Positions 1-5,087 of a stretch of 6,335 bases of DNA are shown here, one piece after another. A program made the translations under genes and the position numbers. The notes under the pieces are model-generated. The model was given only the letters and a program-made list of their open reading frames with translations. It made no database searches and was not told where the DNA came from. This DNA is from an uncultured Alistipes sp. (GTDB taxonomy: Bacteria > Bacteroidota > Bacteroidia > Bacteroidales > Rikenellaceae). The stretch is from the NCBI GenBank assembly GCA_947174575.1, contig CAMWJM010000078.1, positions 1 to 6,335 of the forward strand, read 5' to 3'. How positions within the stretch are numbered: position 1 is the first letter of the stretch; every line of letters starts with the position of its first letter.

Positions 1-1
1 C

Positions 2-370
2 CGCGCCGACTACGTCCTGCTCTTCGTCAACAACCCCGGGTGCCCCATGTGCCGGCAGATCCGCGAGGCGATCGGCGCTTCGGAGCTGCTCGCGGAGTTG
101 ATCGATAGGGGGCGGCTCAAAGTCTTGGCTTTCTATCCCGACGAGAACCTCGACGAGTGGCGGGCCTATCGCGAGCATATCCCCGCCAGCTGGATCAACT
201 CCTACGACAAGGGCTGCGTCGTGCGCGAAACTTCGGCCTACGACCTTTCGGCCATCCCGGCGCTCTACCTTTTCGACCGCCGCAAGCGGGTGCTGGTCAA
301 GGATGCGACCGACGTGGCGCTCGTCGAGCAGGCGATCGTGTTGAACGAGCAGGAGTCCGCCGGTTTATAA
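2..370 (+). CDS. Thioredoxin-fold protein, C-terminal part (DUF5106/TlpA-like)
   Basis: This is the last 122 codons of a gene whose start lies left of the window; the frame is open to the edge and ends in TAA. The visible part is almost a whole thioredoxin fold. A hydrophobic strand (YVLLFVNN) leads into a C-P-M-C redox motif at visible residues 14 and 17, and a later IPALYLFD segment carries the expected cis-proline (visible residue 86) before a strand and the final helix. The NNPGCPMC context resembles the secreted Bacteroidetes thioredoxin-like proteins grouped as DUF5106, which usually carry a signal or lipoprotein peptide and a separate N-terminal domain, both outside this window. A thiol-disulfide role in the periplasm or outer envelope is inferred. 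There is an additional Cys at visible residue 72. No convincing terminator follows before the next gene, 118 bp away. Confidence 0.75.
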   Translation, partial: RADYVLLFVNNPGCPMCRQIREAIGASELLAELIDRGRLKVLAFYPDENLDEWRAYREHIPASWINSYDKGCVVRETSAYDLSAIPALYLFDRRKRVLVKDATDVALVEQAIVLNEQESAGL

Positions 371-434
371 GCGTTGTCTATCGGCGTATAAAAAAAGACG
401 ATGCCGGTCGTGCGATTTATTCGCTTCGATTCAT

Positions 435-442
435 TATTTTTG
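435..442 (+). promoter_or_regulatory. Possible -7 box of the rubrerythrin promoter
   Basis: TATTTTTG matches the Bacteroidetes -7 consensus TAnnTTTG in an AT-rich gap and would give a leader of about 40 nt before the start at 489. No good TTTG lies 19-21 bp upstream, so the call rests on the -7 box and its position alone. Confidence 0.35.
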
Positions 443-488
443 TTGTCGGAAATAAAACTATTCACACCAAACCTTACATTTTACGATT

Positions 489-1040
489 ATGGCAAAGAAA
501 TGGCGTTGCAGCGTCTGTGGTTACATCCACGAAGGCCCCGAGGCACCCGAGCAGTGCCCCATGTGCAAAGTTGGCAAAGAGAAGTTCGTCGAGGTCGTCG
601 AGCAGGAAGGCGATCTGGATTTCGTGACCGTGCATAAGATCGGCGACGGCAAGGGCGCCAGCCCCGAGCTGTGGGAGGGTCTGCAGAACCACTTCATCGG
701 CGAGTGCACCGAGGTGGGCATGTACCTGGCCATGAGCCGTCAGGCCGATCGCGAGGGTTATCCCGAGATCGCCGAGGCCTACAAGCGTTATGCATGGGAG
801 GAGGCCGAGCATGCTTCGAAGTTCGCCGAGCTGATCGGCGAGGTCGTATGGGACACCAAGACCAACCTCTACAAGCGTATGAACGCCGAGGCCGGTGCCT
901 GCGAGGACAAGATGCGTCTGGCCCGTTTGGCCAAGGAGCAGAACCTCGACGCCGTGCACGACACCGTACACGAAATGGCCAAGGACGAAGCTCGCCACGG
1001 CAAGGGCTTCGAGGGTCTCTACAAGCGCTACTTCAAGTAA
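489..1040 (+). CDS. Reverse rubrerythrin (rubredoxin domain then diiron domain), peroxide reductase
   Basis: This 183-residue cytoplasmic protein is expected to reduce hydrogen peroxide to water with electrons passed from NAD(P)H via a reductase and its rubredoxin iron to a diiron site. Residues 1-40 are a rubredoxin-like Fe(Cys)4 module with C7-x2-C10 and C23-x2-C26. Residues 60-183 are a ferritin-like four-helix bundle with rubrerythrin-type ligand motifs: E72/E75 in the first helix, EEAEHA (E105, H108) in the second, E134/E139 in the third, and DEARH (E167, H170) in the fourth. Exact ligand pairing is inferred from the family. The order is the opposite of classical rubrerythrin, where rubredoxin is C-terminal, and matches the reverse rubrerythrins known from clostridia and other anaerobes, often annotated as NADH peroxidase. 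The ATG at 489 leaves only six residues before the first ligand Cys, as is usual. It appears monocistronic, between a 118-bp gap and a strong hairpin. Confidence 0.95.
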   Translation: MAKKWRCSVCGYIHEGPEAPEQCPMCKVGKEKFVEVVEQEGDLDFVTVHKIGDGKGASPELWEGLQNHFIGECTEVGMYLAMSRQADREGYPEIAEAYKRYAWEEAEHASKFAELIGEVVWDTKTNLYKRMNAEAGACEDKMRLARLAKEQNLDAVHDTVHEMAKDEARHGKGFEGLYKRYFK

Positions 1041-1095
1041 TCGAAGCGCGCCGTCCGGCCGCCGCGTGTCGGGTCGGCGGGGCGATAAACGAGCG

Positions 1096-1129
1096 GAGCG
1101 ACCTCCTTTCAGGGGGTCGCTCTCGTTTT
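1096..1129 (+). terminator. Rho-independent terminator after rubrerythrin, possibly bidirectional
   Basis: GAGCGACCTCC (1096-1106) pairs with GGGGGTCGCTC (1112-1122), 11 pairs with one G-T wobble, around a five-base loop. CGTTTTC follows on the plus strand. It lies between two convergent genes. Read on the minus strand the hairpin is followed by CGTTTATC, so it may also stop the holin-like gene, less strongly. Confidence 0.75.
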
Positions 1130-1159
1130 CGGGATGCGCTCGTGCAGGGGCATTGCGCT

Positions 1160-1507
1160 TTACTCGGCGCGCCGCAGTTTGTCCAGCAGCCGGATGAAGA
1201 ACTCCAGTTTGCGGTGCACCCAGTCGTAGCCTTGCTTGAGGAGCCGCGCCACGTCGTAGACCGTTTCGATCTGGGCGCGCAGCTGCGCGATCGGCCCCTT
1301 GAGCATCAGAAAATAAATACCCCCTGCCGCGAGCAGGAAGATACCTCCTGCCGCGAGCGATGCCCAGATCAGCGAGCCGAACAGCTCCGACAGCCCGACG
1401 ACCAGCGCCATGATAAGCAGCACCAGAGCGCTCGTGGTCGCTATGCAGAAGAGCAGCAGCCAGATCGCGAAATGTCCGCCCGAGGCGGTTTTATCGTGCG
1501 TCGACAT
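1160..1507 (-). CDS. Small two-helix membrane protein, phage holin III-like (Phage_holin_3_6/DUF1469 type)
   Basis: This 115-residue inner-membrane protein starts at ATG (complement of 1505-1507) and ends in TAA. After a short polar N-terminus there are two hydrophobic segments, residues about 14-38 and 45-68. An amphipathic helical tail follows (about 70-115), rich in Arg, Lys and Leu and likely cytoplasmic. The layout and length match the chromosomal phage-holin-III superfamily proteins (YqjE-like), which in Bacteroidetes often sit beside a YtxH gene as here. Despite the family name these are normally cellular membrane proteins of unknown role, perhaps in envelope stress, and no phage gene is nearby. 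The second membrane segment contains a tandem repeat, LAAGGIFL then LAAGGIYF (residues 51-66). It starts 24 bp after the YtxH gene ends, so the two are probably cotranscribed. Confidence 0.7.
   Translation of the reverse strand: MSTHDKTASGGHFAIWLLLFCIATTSALVLLIMALVVGLSELFGSLIWASLAAGGIFLLAAGGIYFLMLKGPIAQLRAQIETVYDVARLLKQGYDWVHRKLEFFIRLLDKLRRAE
1310..1357 (-). repeat. Tandem 24-bp repeat inside the holin-like gene
   Basis: Two adjacent 24-bp units read GCTCGCGGCAGG(A/G)GGTAT at their shared ends and diverge in the last few bases. They encode LAAGGIFL and LAAGGIYF, so an eight-residue, in-frame duplication builds most of the second transmembrane helix. Confidence 0.7.
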
Positions 1508-1531
1508 GGGGCATCCGAAAGTCGGGACGGT

Positions 1532-1738
1532 TTAGTGCTCGCACTTGCAACGCGCCTCTTCGAGCTGTTCGTGTACCTTGTCGACCTGGTTTTTCATCTT
1601 GTCGAGTTCGTCGTTGATGAAATCCTTGATCTGCTTGCGCGTTTCGGTGCCCGACTGCGGGGTAAAAAGCATGGTGAGGGCCGAGCCGACGATCAGGCCG
1701 CCCAGCAACGAGGTGATGATGATTCCTGTGTTTTTCAT
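1532..1738 (-). CDS. YtxH-like stress-associated membrane protein
   Basis: This is a 68-residue protein with ATG at the complement of 1736-1738 and a TAA stop. Residues 5-25 form one Gly-rich transmembrane helix (IIITSLLGGLIVGSALTMLF). It is followed directly by the family signature TPQSGTETRKQI (26-37) and then a charged helix likely to form a coiled coil (38-63). This is the usual build of YtxH-domain proteins (Bacillus general-stress gene ytxH and many Bacteroidetes homologues): N-terminal anchor and a cytoplasmic helical tail. Molecular function is unknown. It is the first gene of a pair with the holin-like protein downstream. The end, CKCEH, carries a Cys-x-Cys-x-His cluster that could bind a metal; this is an observation only. 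Confidence 0.85.
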   Translation of the reverse strand: MKNTGIIITSLLGGLIVGSALTMLFTPQSGTETRKQIKDFINDELDKMKNQVDKVHEQLEEARCKCEH

Positions 1739-1745
1739 GGTCGTT

Positions 1746-1778
1746 GAATTTTAAGATTCATTGACCCGATTTTGCAAA
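1746..1778 (-). promoter_or_regulatory. Weak candidate promoter of the YtxH/holin pair
   Basis: On the minus strand a TTTG (complement of 1775-1778) is followed after 21 bp by TAAAATTC (complement of 1746-1753). This matches four of the six defined positions of TAnnTTTG. The -7 would lie only 7 bp before the start codon. The -33 element is half of the palindrome TTTGCAAA shared with the divergent promoter. Confidence 0.3.
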
Positions 1779-1803
1779 GTCCGCGCCAAAAGACGTATCT
1801 TTG
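1771..1803 (+). promoter_or_regulatory. Bacteroidetes-type promoter of the SLOG gene, almost leaderless
   Basis: TTTG at 1771-1774, a 21-bp spacer, and TATCTTTG at 1796-1803 fit the -33/-7 consensus (TTTG, TAnnTTTG) fully. The ATG of the gene begins at 1808, five bases after the -7 box, so transcription should begin at or within a few bases of the start codon. Confidence 0.7.
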
Positions 1804-1807
1804 AGCC

Positions 1808-2317
1808 ATGATAGACGATCTTTCCGCTGCGGTCGCTTTCACGGGGCACCGCACTTACGACGGCCGGGCCGACGAGGCTTTGCGGCAGACGGTCGTCGCG
1901 TGCCATGCCCGGGGGGTGCGTACGTTCTTGAGCGGCATGGCCGTGGGGTTCGACCTGGCTGCCGCCGAGGCGGTGTTGGCGTGCCGCGACGAGCTGCCGG
2001 GGTTGCGCTTGGTCGCCGTCGTGCCGTTCGAGGGGCAGCAGGCCCGTTTTTCCGCTCTCGACCGGGCGCGCTTCGACCGGGTGCTGGCCGCGGCCGACGA
2101 GACGATCGTCTTGTCGCCCGTCTATCACCGCGGGGTCTATACGGTGCGCAACGATTTTCTGGTCGCGCATGCCGCACATCTGATCGCTTGGTTCGACGGA
2201 TCGCCCGGCGGCACGCACTACACCGTGCGCCGGGCCGCGCGCTTCGGCCGCCGCATCGACAATCTTTGCCCCGCGGGGCCTGCTTTTCCCGGGCCGCAAC
2301 CGACGTTGTTCGAATAA
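1808..2317 (+). CDS. SLOG-family protein (YpsA/DUF1273-like nucleotide-binding fold)
   Basis: This is a 169-residue protein of the SMF/DprA-LOG superfamily, a Rossmann-like fold that binds nucleotides or nucleotide-derived ligands. Signature segments are TGHR (12-15) after the first strand, SGMAVGFDLAAAE (42-54), VPFEGQ (72-77), a YTVRND segment (111-116), and GGTHYTV (134-140), which in this fold forms the phosphate-binding turn. These match the stand-alone YpsA/DUF1273 type, close to its usual length. The biochemical role of this branch is not settled; Bacillus YpsA has been linked to cell division and stress. The start is fixed: TGHR lies only 12 residues in and there is no other start codon between. 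After the fold a Pro- and Gly-rich tail (155-163) ends in QPTLFE, resembling a beta-clamp-binding peptide. The gene stands alone on the plus strand between minus-strand units. Confidence 0.85.
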   Translation: MIDDLSAAVAFTGHRTYDGRADEALRQTVVACHARGVRTFLSGMAVGFDLAAAEAVLACRDELPGLRLVAVVPFEGQQARFSALDRARFDRVLAAADETIVLSPVYHRGVYTVRNDFLVAHAAHLIAWFDGSPGGTHYTVRRAARFGRRIDNLCPAGPAFPGPQPTLFE

Positions 2318-2320
2318 GAA

Positions 2321-2352
2321 TAAAAAAGCGGAACTCGTCGAAAGAGTTCCGC
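2321..2352 (-). terminator. Terminator of the 284-residue membrane protein gene
   Basis: GCGGAACTC (2328-2336) and GAGTTCCGC (2344-2352) form a perfect 9-bp stem with a 7-base loop. Read on the minus strand the hairpin is followed by six T (complement of 2322-2327). It lies 21 bp past the stop of the minus-strand gene. On the plus strand there is no T-run after it, so it would act poorly for the SLOG gene that ends at 2317. Confidence 0.85.
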
Positions 2353-2373
2353 CCGCAGTCGTTCGTTCGTCGA

Positions 2374-3228
2374 TCAATAGATTTCCACGCTGCGCATGAA
2401 TGCTGCAGCCTCCTCTTCCGGAGCCGTCGTGCCTTGGGCGTGGATGTAGAACGTGAGCAGCGAACCCTTGTGCACCAAATCGTACATGACCGTCGTCCAG
2501 TCGGGGAACTCCGTGCGCCGTCCCGCGTGCTTCAGCATCCGGATGCCGTCGATTTCCACGATCGTCCCTTCGCCCGACAGTCCGGCGTCGAAAAACTCTT
2601 GGGCCTGCGCTTCCAGATAGGCCGCGATTTCGTCGACCGTTTCGATCTCCGCATCCGCCAGATTGCCCGCGGTGCCTTCGACCATGATGCTCGACTGTTC
2701 GTTCCAGGCGCTCATCTGATAGAGCGCATACGTCGAGTCGGTCTCTTCCCGGTTGTCCGCCATGATTTCCGAGAATCCTGCCGGCACGCGGAATCGCACG
2801 CCCAGTTCGGGGCAGTCGTAGGGTTGTTCGCAGTCGACGATCGGCGTCTGGTCGGTCTGCACCATGCGCCACGAGAGGTAGCCCGCACCGGCAATGGCCA
2901 ATGCCGTGCATGCGGCTATGGCGATCGCTTTGCGGCAGGCCGTGTTTGCTCCGCGCGCCCGCATGGTGCGGAGGTAAGCCGTCAACCCGTTGAGTGCCTG
3001 CACCGCACCCCATGCGATAGCGCCCGTGGCGATGACATAGCGGCCGCCCGCTTCGGTGAAATAGTAGGAGAGCAGCGTGAAAACCAGGCCGCCCACGCAC
3101 CACAGCAGGCCCAGCATCATGTTGCGGCGGGCGACTTTCAGCATATCGTCGTCTGTCGTTTCGATGGCCTCCTCCGGTCGTTCGCCGATCGGTTCGAAAA
3201 CTTCTTTTTCGGTCTCTTTCATATCCAT
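2374..3228 (-). CDS. Uncharacterised membrane protein: three helices plus a periplasmic C-terminal domain
   Basis: I do not recognise a named family for this 284-residue protein. Residues 1-35 are acidic and polar. Hydrophobic helices lie at about 38-57, 62-86 and 99-119. The loop between the second and third is Arg/Lys-rich (RTMRARG...CRK), so it should be cytoplasmic and the C-terminal half (120-284) periplasmic. That half begins with a C133-x5-C139 pair that could form a disulfide. It runs as a globular alpha/beta domain (VRFRVPAGF, IDGIRMLKHAGRR, LVHKGSLLTFYIHA, then a final helix and MRSVEIY). The alternation loosely recalls the PsbP/DcrB-like fold, which is a guess from pattern only. 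A second ATG two codons in (MDM) is also possible. No clear promoter was seen upstream. It ends at a strong terminator and is probably monocistronic. Confidence 0.75.
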   Translation of the reverse strand: MDMKETEKEVFEPIGERPEEAIETTDDDMLKVARRNMMLGLLWCVGGLVFTLLSYYFTEAGGRYVIATGAIAWGAVQALNGLTAYLRTMRARGANTACRKAIAIAACTALAIAGAGYLSWRMVQTDQTPIVDCEQPYDCPELGVRFRVPAGFSEIMADNREETDSTYALYQMSAWNEQSSIMVEGTAGNLADAEIETVDEIAAYLEAQAQEFFDAGLSGEGTIVEIDGIRMLKHAGRRTEFPDWTTVMYDLVHKGSLLTFYIHAQGTTAPEEEAAAFMRSVEIY

Positions 3229-3337
3229 TCTATAGTTGTGTTTTTTCGATGTCCGTCCGCAAAAACGCCTCGATTTACAGTCGATTTCCGCAGAGGAACG
3301 ATTTCGGCTAAATTGTTTTAATAGCCTTGTTTCCAGA

Positions 3338-3376
3338 ACGATCCCGGTCTCCCGCGATCGGGGAAACCGGGATCGT
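3338..3376 (-). terminator. Long nested hairpin at the 3' end of the phosphofructokinase gene
   Basis: ACGATCCCGGT (3338-3348) and ACCGGGATCGT (3366-3376) form a perfect 11-bp stem. Inside it TCCC (3350-3353) can pair with GGGA (3361-3364), extending the stem past a C/A mismatch. It lies 22 bp beyond the minus-strand stop. No clear T-run follows on either strand, so it may be a terminator without a U-tract or a 3'-end stabilising structure. Confidence 0.5.
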
Positions 3377-3398
3377 GCGACGATGCCGCTCCGAGGGC

Positions 3399-4634
3399 CT
3401 ATTTCCAGTTCAGTATTTTGTGGAAATCGAACTCCTCGGGGTTGGCGACATACTGCTTGGCCGCTTCGTAGTCGGCCGGCGTGATGGCGTTGATGATGTT
3501 TTCCATCACCGACGAGAACTTGTCCGAGCGGATGTCGACCAGACGGGGCGGGATCTTGCCCGTCGTCGGGTCTTGCAGGTCTTTCAGATAGAGCGGCGAG
3601 ACGTTGCCCTCCGAGTCGACATAGACCATGCAGCCCGTCTTGCCCTCGGTGAAGAGCTTGTGGACGCCGATGCCCAGCTCCGAGCAGTAGGTCAGGTCGT
3701 AGGCGATCGGGGTCTGGCAGCGGATTTCGTAGCCCAACTCCACGGGGCGGCTTTTGACCTTGAGACCCAGCTCCTTCACGCGCTTCTCGATCATTTCGTT
3801 GAAGATGTGGGCTTTCGACACCTTGCCCAGCTCCGGATGTCCGTGCTCGTCGTAGGTGAAGTGGATGCCGCTTTTGCGGATCTCCTCGTCGCTCAACGCG
3901 TGGAACACACCCTCCGAGATCACGGCGGCGCCGTAGTCCATGCCCATGATCTTGCGCTTGATGATCGACGAGATGACCATGTTCACGATCTTCTCCACGG
4001 TGATCTCCGTCTTGTCGAACATCTCGGGGATCACGATCATGGGGTAGTGGCAGGCCTCGCCGATGCCGAATGCCAAGTGGCCGGCGCTGCGGCCCATGGC
4101 GGCCAGCACGAACCAGTTGCCGCTCGTGCGGGCGTCGACATAGACGGCGCGGGCGATCACCGCCCCCTTGTCCTTGGCCGATTCGTAGCCGAACGTGGGC
4201 GTACCCTTGGGCAGCGGCAGGTCGTTGTCGATGGTCTTCGGCACGTGGATGTTGGCGATGGGATATTTCTTGCTCTCCAGGAACTTGGCGATGCGGTTGG
4301 CCGTCGAGGCCGTGTCGTCGCCGCCCACGGTCACCAGGAGCTTGACGTTGTTGGAGGTGAAGAATTCGAGGTTGAAGTTGTTCTCGAAATCCGAATCCTT
4401 GGGTTTGAACCGGCTCATCTGCAGGAACGAACCGCCCTGGTTGAAAATGCTGTCGGCCATGCGGTAGTCGATGTCCACGGTGCGGGGCTGGGGGACGAAC
4501 AGCCCGGTGTAGCCTTCGTGCAGGCCGATCACGCGATAGCCGTGGTGCAGGAATGTCTTGGCGACGCTGCCCACCACGGTGTTCATGCCGGGCGCGGGGC
4601 CGCCGCCGGTCAGAATGGCAATAGCTTCTTTCAT
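3399..4634 (-). CDS. pfp: 6-phosphofructokinase, probably pyrophosphate-dependent
   Basis: This 411-residue cytoplasmic glycolytic enzyme phosphorylates fructose 6-phosphate to fructose 1,6-bisphosphate. Family motifs are in order: GGGPAPGMN (10-18, phosphate-donor loop), GGDDT (104-108), PKTIDND (132-138, with the catalytic base Asp136), MGR (180-182, sugar-phosphate binding) and IPE (202-204). Donor choice can be read from two positions. ATP-dependent enzymes of the E. coli type have GGDG and PGTIDND, whereas PPi-dependent ones have Asp and Lys. Here D107 and K133 are present, so pyrophosphate is the likely donor and the reaction reversible. This is a sequence-rule inference. At 411 residues it exceeds the bacterial ATP enzyme (about 320), consistent with the longer PPi/mixed clade. 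The ATG at 4634 is followed directly by the first strand KEAIAILTGGG, so the start is firm. It has its own promoter and a 3' hairpin. Confidence 0.92.
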   Translation of the reverse strand: MKEAIAILTGGGPAPGMNTVVGSVAKTFLHHGYRVIGLHEGYTGLFVPQPRTVDIDYRMADSIFNQGGSFLQMSRFKPKDSDFENNFNLEFFTSNNVKLLVTVGGDDTASTANRIAKFLESKKYPIANIHVPKTIDNDLPLPKGTPTFGYESAKDKGAVIARAVYVDARTSGNWFVLAAMGRSAGHLAFGIGEACHYPMIVIPEMFDKTEITVEKIVNMVISSIIKRKIMGMDYGAAVISEGVFHALSDEEIRKSGIHFTYDEHGHPELGKVSKAHIFNEMIEKRVKELGLKVKSRPVELGYEIRCQTPIAYDLTYCSELGIGVHKLFTEGKTGCMVYVDSEGNVSPLYLKDLQDPTTGKIPPRLVDIRSDKFSSVMENIINAITPADYEAAKQYVANPEEFDFHKILNWK

Positions 4635-4662
4635 AGTGGAATGGAATTTGTTTTTCGGAGGT

Positions 4663-4694
4663 TAAAATTACGATTTATTTTTGAAACGGACAAA
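4663..4694 (-). promoter_or_regulatory. Promoter of the phosphofructokinase gene
   Basis: On the minus strand TTTG (complement of 4691-4694), a 20-bp spacer and TAATTTTA (complement of 4663-4670) fit the Bacteroidetes consensus with one mismatch in the last base of the -7. The implied leader is about 20 nt. The -33 box lies within the T-tract of the upstream cold-shock terminator. Confidence 0.55.
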
Positions 4695-4725
4695 AACAAA
4701 GGGAAGTTTCCTTGCGGAACTTCCC
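4691..4725 (-). terminator. Terminator of the cold-shock gene
   Basis: GGGAAGTT (4701-4708) pairs with AACTTCCC (4718-4725), and a further CC/GG pairing inside is separated by one bulged T. On the minus strand the hairpin is followed by TTTGTTTTTG (complement of 4691-4700). It lies 24 bp past the stop of the cold-shock gene. Confidence 0.8.
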
Positions 4726-4749
4726 CTACGGAAATGCGGTGACTATGGT

Positions 4750-4950
4750 TTACTCGACTACCGTAACATTCACGGCCTGTTCGCCTTTGGCACCCGTGCC
4801 CACTTCGAACTCGACCTGCTGACCTTCGTTGAGCGACTTGAACCCATCCGATAAGATGCCCGAGAAATGAACGAAAATCTCCTTGCCGTTCTCTCCCGTA
4901 ATGAATCCGTAGCCTTTCTTGCTATCGAACCATTTTACTTGACCTTTCAT
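4750..4950 (-). CDS. Cold-shock domain protein (CspA family)
   Basis: This 66-residue single-domain OB-fold protein binds single-stranded RNA and DNA and is thought to melt secondary structure in mRNA. Both RNA-binding motifs are intact: RNP1 KGYGFI (12-17) and RNP2 IFVHFS (25-30), with the conserved surface aromatics W7, F8, Y14, F16, F26, H28 and F29. Length and the ending (AVNVTVVE) are typical of bacterial Csp proteins. The start is unambiguous because MKGQVKWF is the canonical first strand. It has its own promoter and terminator, so it appears monocistronic. Whether it is cold-induced or constitutive cannot be read from sequence: the predicted leader is about 25-30 nt, too short for the long structured cold-sensing leader of E. 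coli cspA. Confidence 0.96.
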   Translation of the reverse strand: MKGQVKWFDSKKGYGFITGENGKEIFVHFSGILSDGFKSLNEGQQVEFEVGTGAKGEQAVNVTVVE

Positions 4951-4980
4951 AAAAAAGCGATTAAAGTGTTAATTGTTCGG

Positions 4981-5011
4981 CAAAGTAACGCAAAAAACGT
5001 TGGTTTTCAAA
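4981..5011 (-). promoter_or_regulatory. Promoter of the cold-shock gene
   Basis: On the minus strand TTTG (complement of 5008-5011), a 19-bp spacer and TTACTTTG (complement of 4981-4988) match the consensus except for one base of the -7. The start codon is 30 bp downstream of the -7. Confidence 0.6.
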
Positions 5012-5026
5012 ACTTATCGGCGTATT

Positions 5027-5058
5027 TTTTCGACTTTGCGGGATTTTTTTTAAATTTG
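5027..5058 (+). promoter_or_regulatory. Promoter of the lipoprotein/radical-SAM operon
   Basis: TAAATTTG at 5051-5058 is a perfect -7 box. TTTT at 5027-5030, 20 bp upstream, is a three-of-four -33 match; the exact TTTG at 5035 is too close (12 bp). The leader before the ATG at 5088 would be a little over 20 nt. It stands back to back with the cold-shock promoter. Confidence 0.6.
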
Positions 5059-5087
5059 TCCTCACGAAACGGAACAATCGCAGTCCT

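Noticed and set aside
1160..1507. Prophage remnant suggested by the holin-like protein
   Set aside because: No lysin, structural, integrase or repressor gene is nearby. Chromosomal members of this superfamily beside YtxH genes are ordinary cell proteins.
671..1747. A 358-codon open frame on the plus strand from inside rubrerythrin to the YtxH gene
   Set aside because: It crosses a strong terminator and lies out of frame or antisense to three better-supported genes.
1808..2317. The SLOG protein as part of an antiphage nucleotide-signalling system
   Set aside because: SLOG domains do occur in such systems, but this gene stands alone with no effector or nucleotide synthase next to it. It matches the stand-alone YpsA/DUF1273 type.
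1751..3103. A 450-codon open frame on the minus strand covering the SLOG gene and part of the membrane protein gene
   Set aside because: It is antisense to the SLOG gene and out of frame with the membrane protein gene. Its translation is Arg/Gly/His-rich with no domain, as expected of a shadow frame in GC-rich DNA.
1801..3321. A 506-codon open frame on the plus strand
   Set aside because: It overlaps the SLOG gene in another frame and then runs antisense through the membrane protein gene. The composition is Arg- and Ala-rich with no motif, whereas the competing frames have clear family signatures or membrane segments.
3327..4742. A 471-codon open frame on the plus strand opposite the phosphofructokinase gene
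   Set aside because: The translation is the His/Val/Asp-rich pattern typical of the antisense strand. The minus strand encodes an unmistakable phosphofructokinase.
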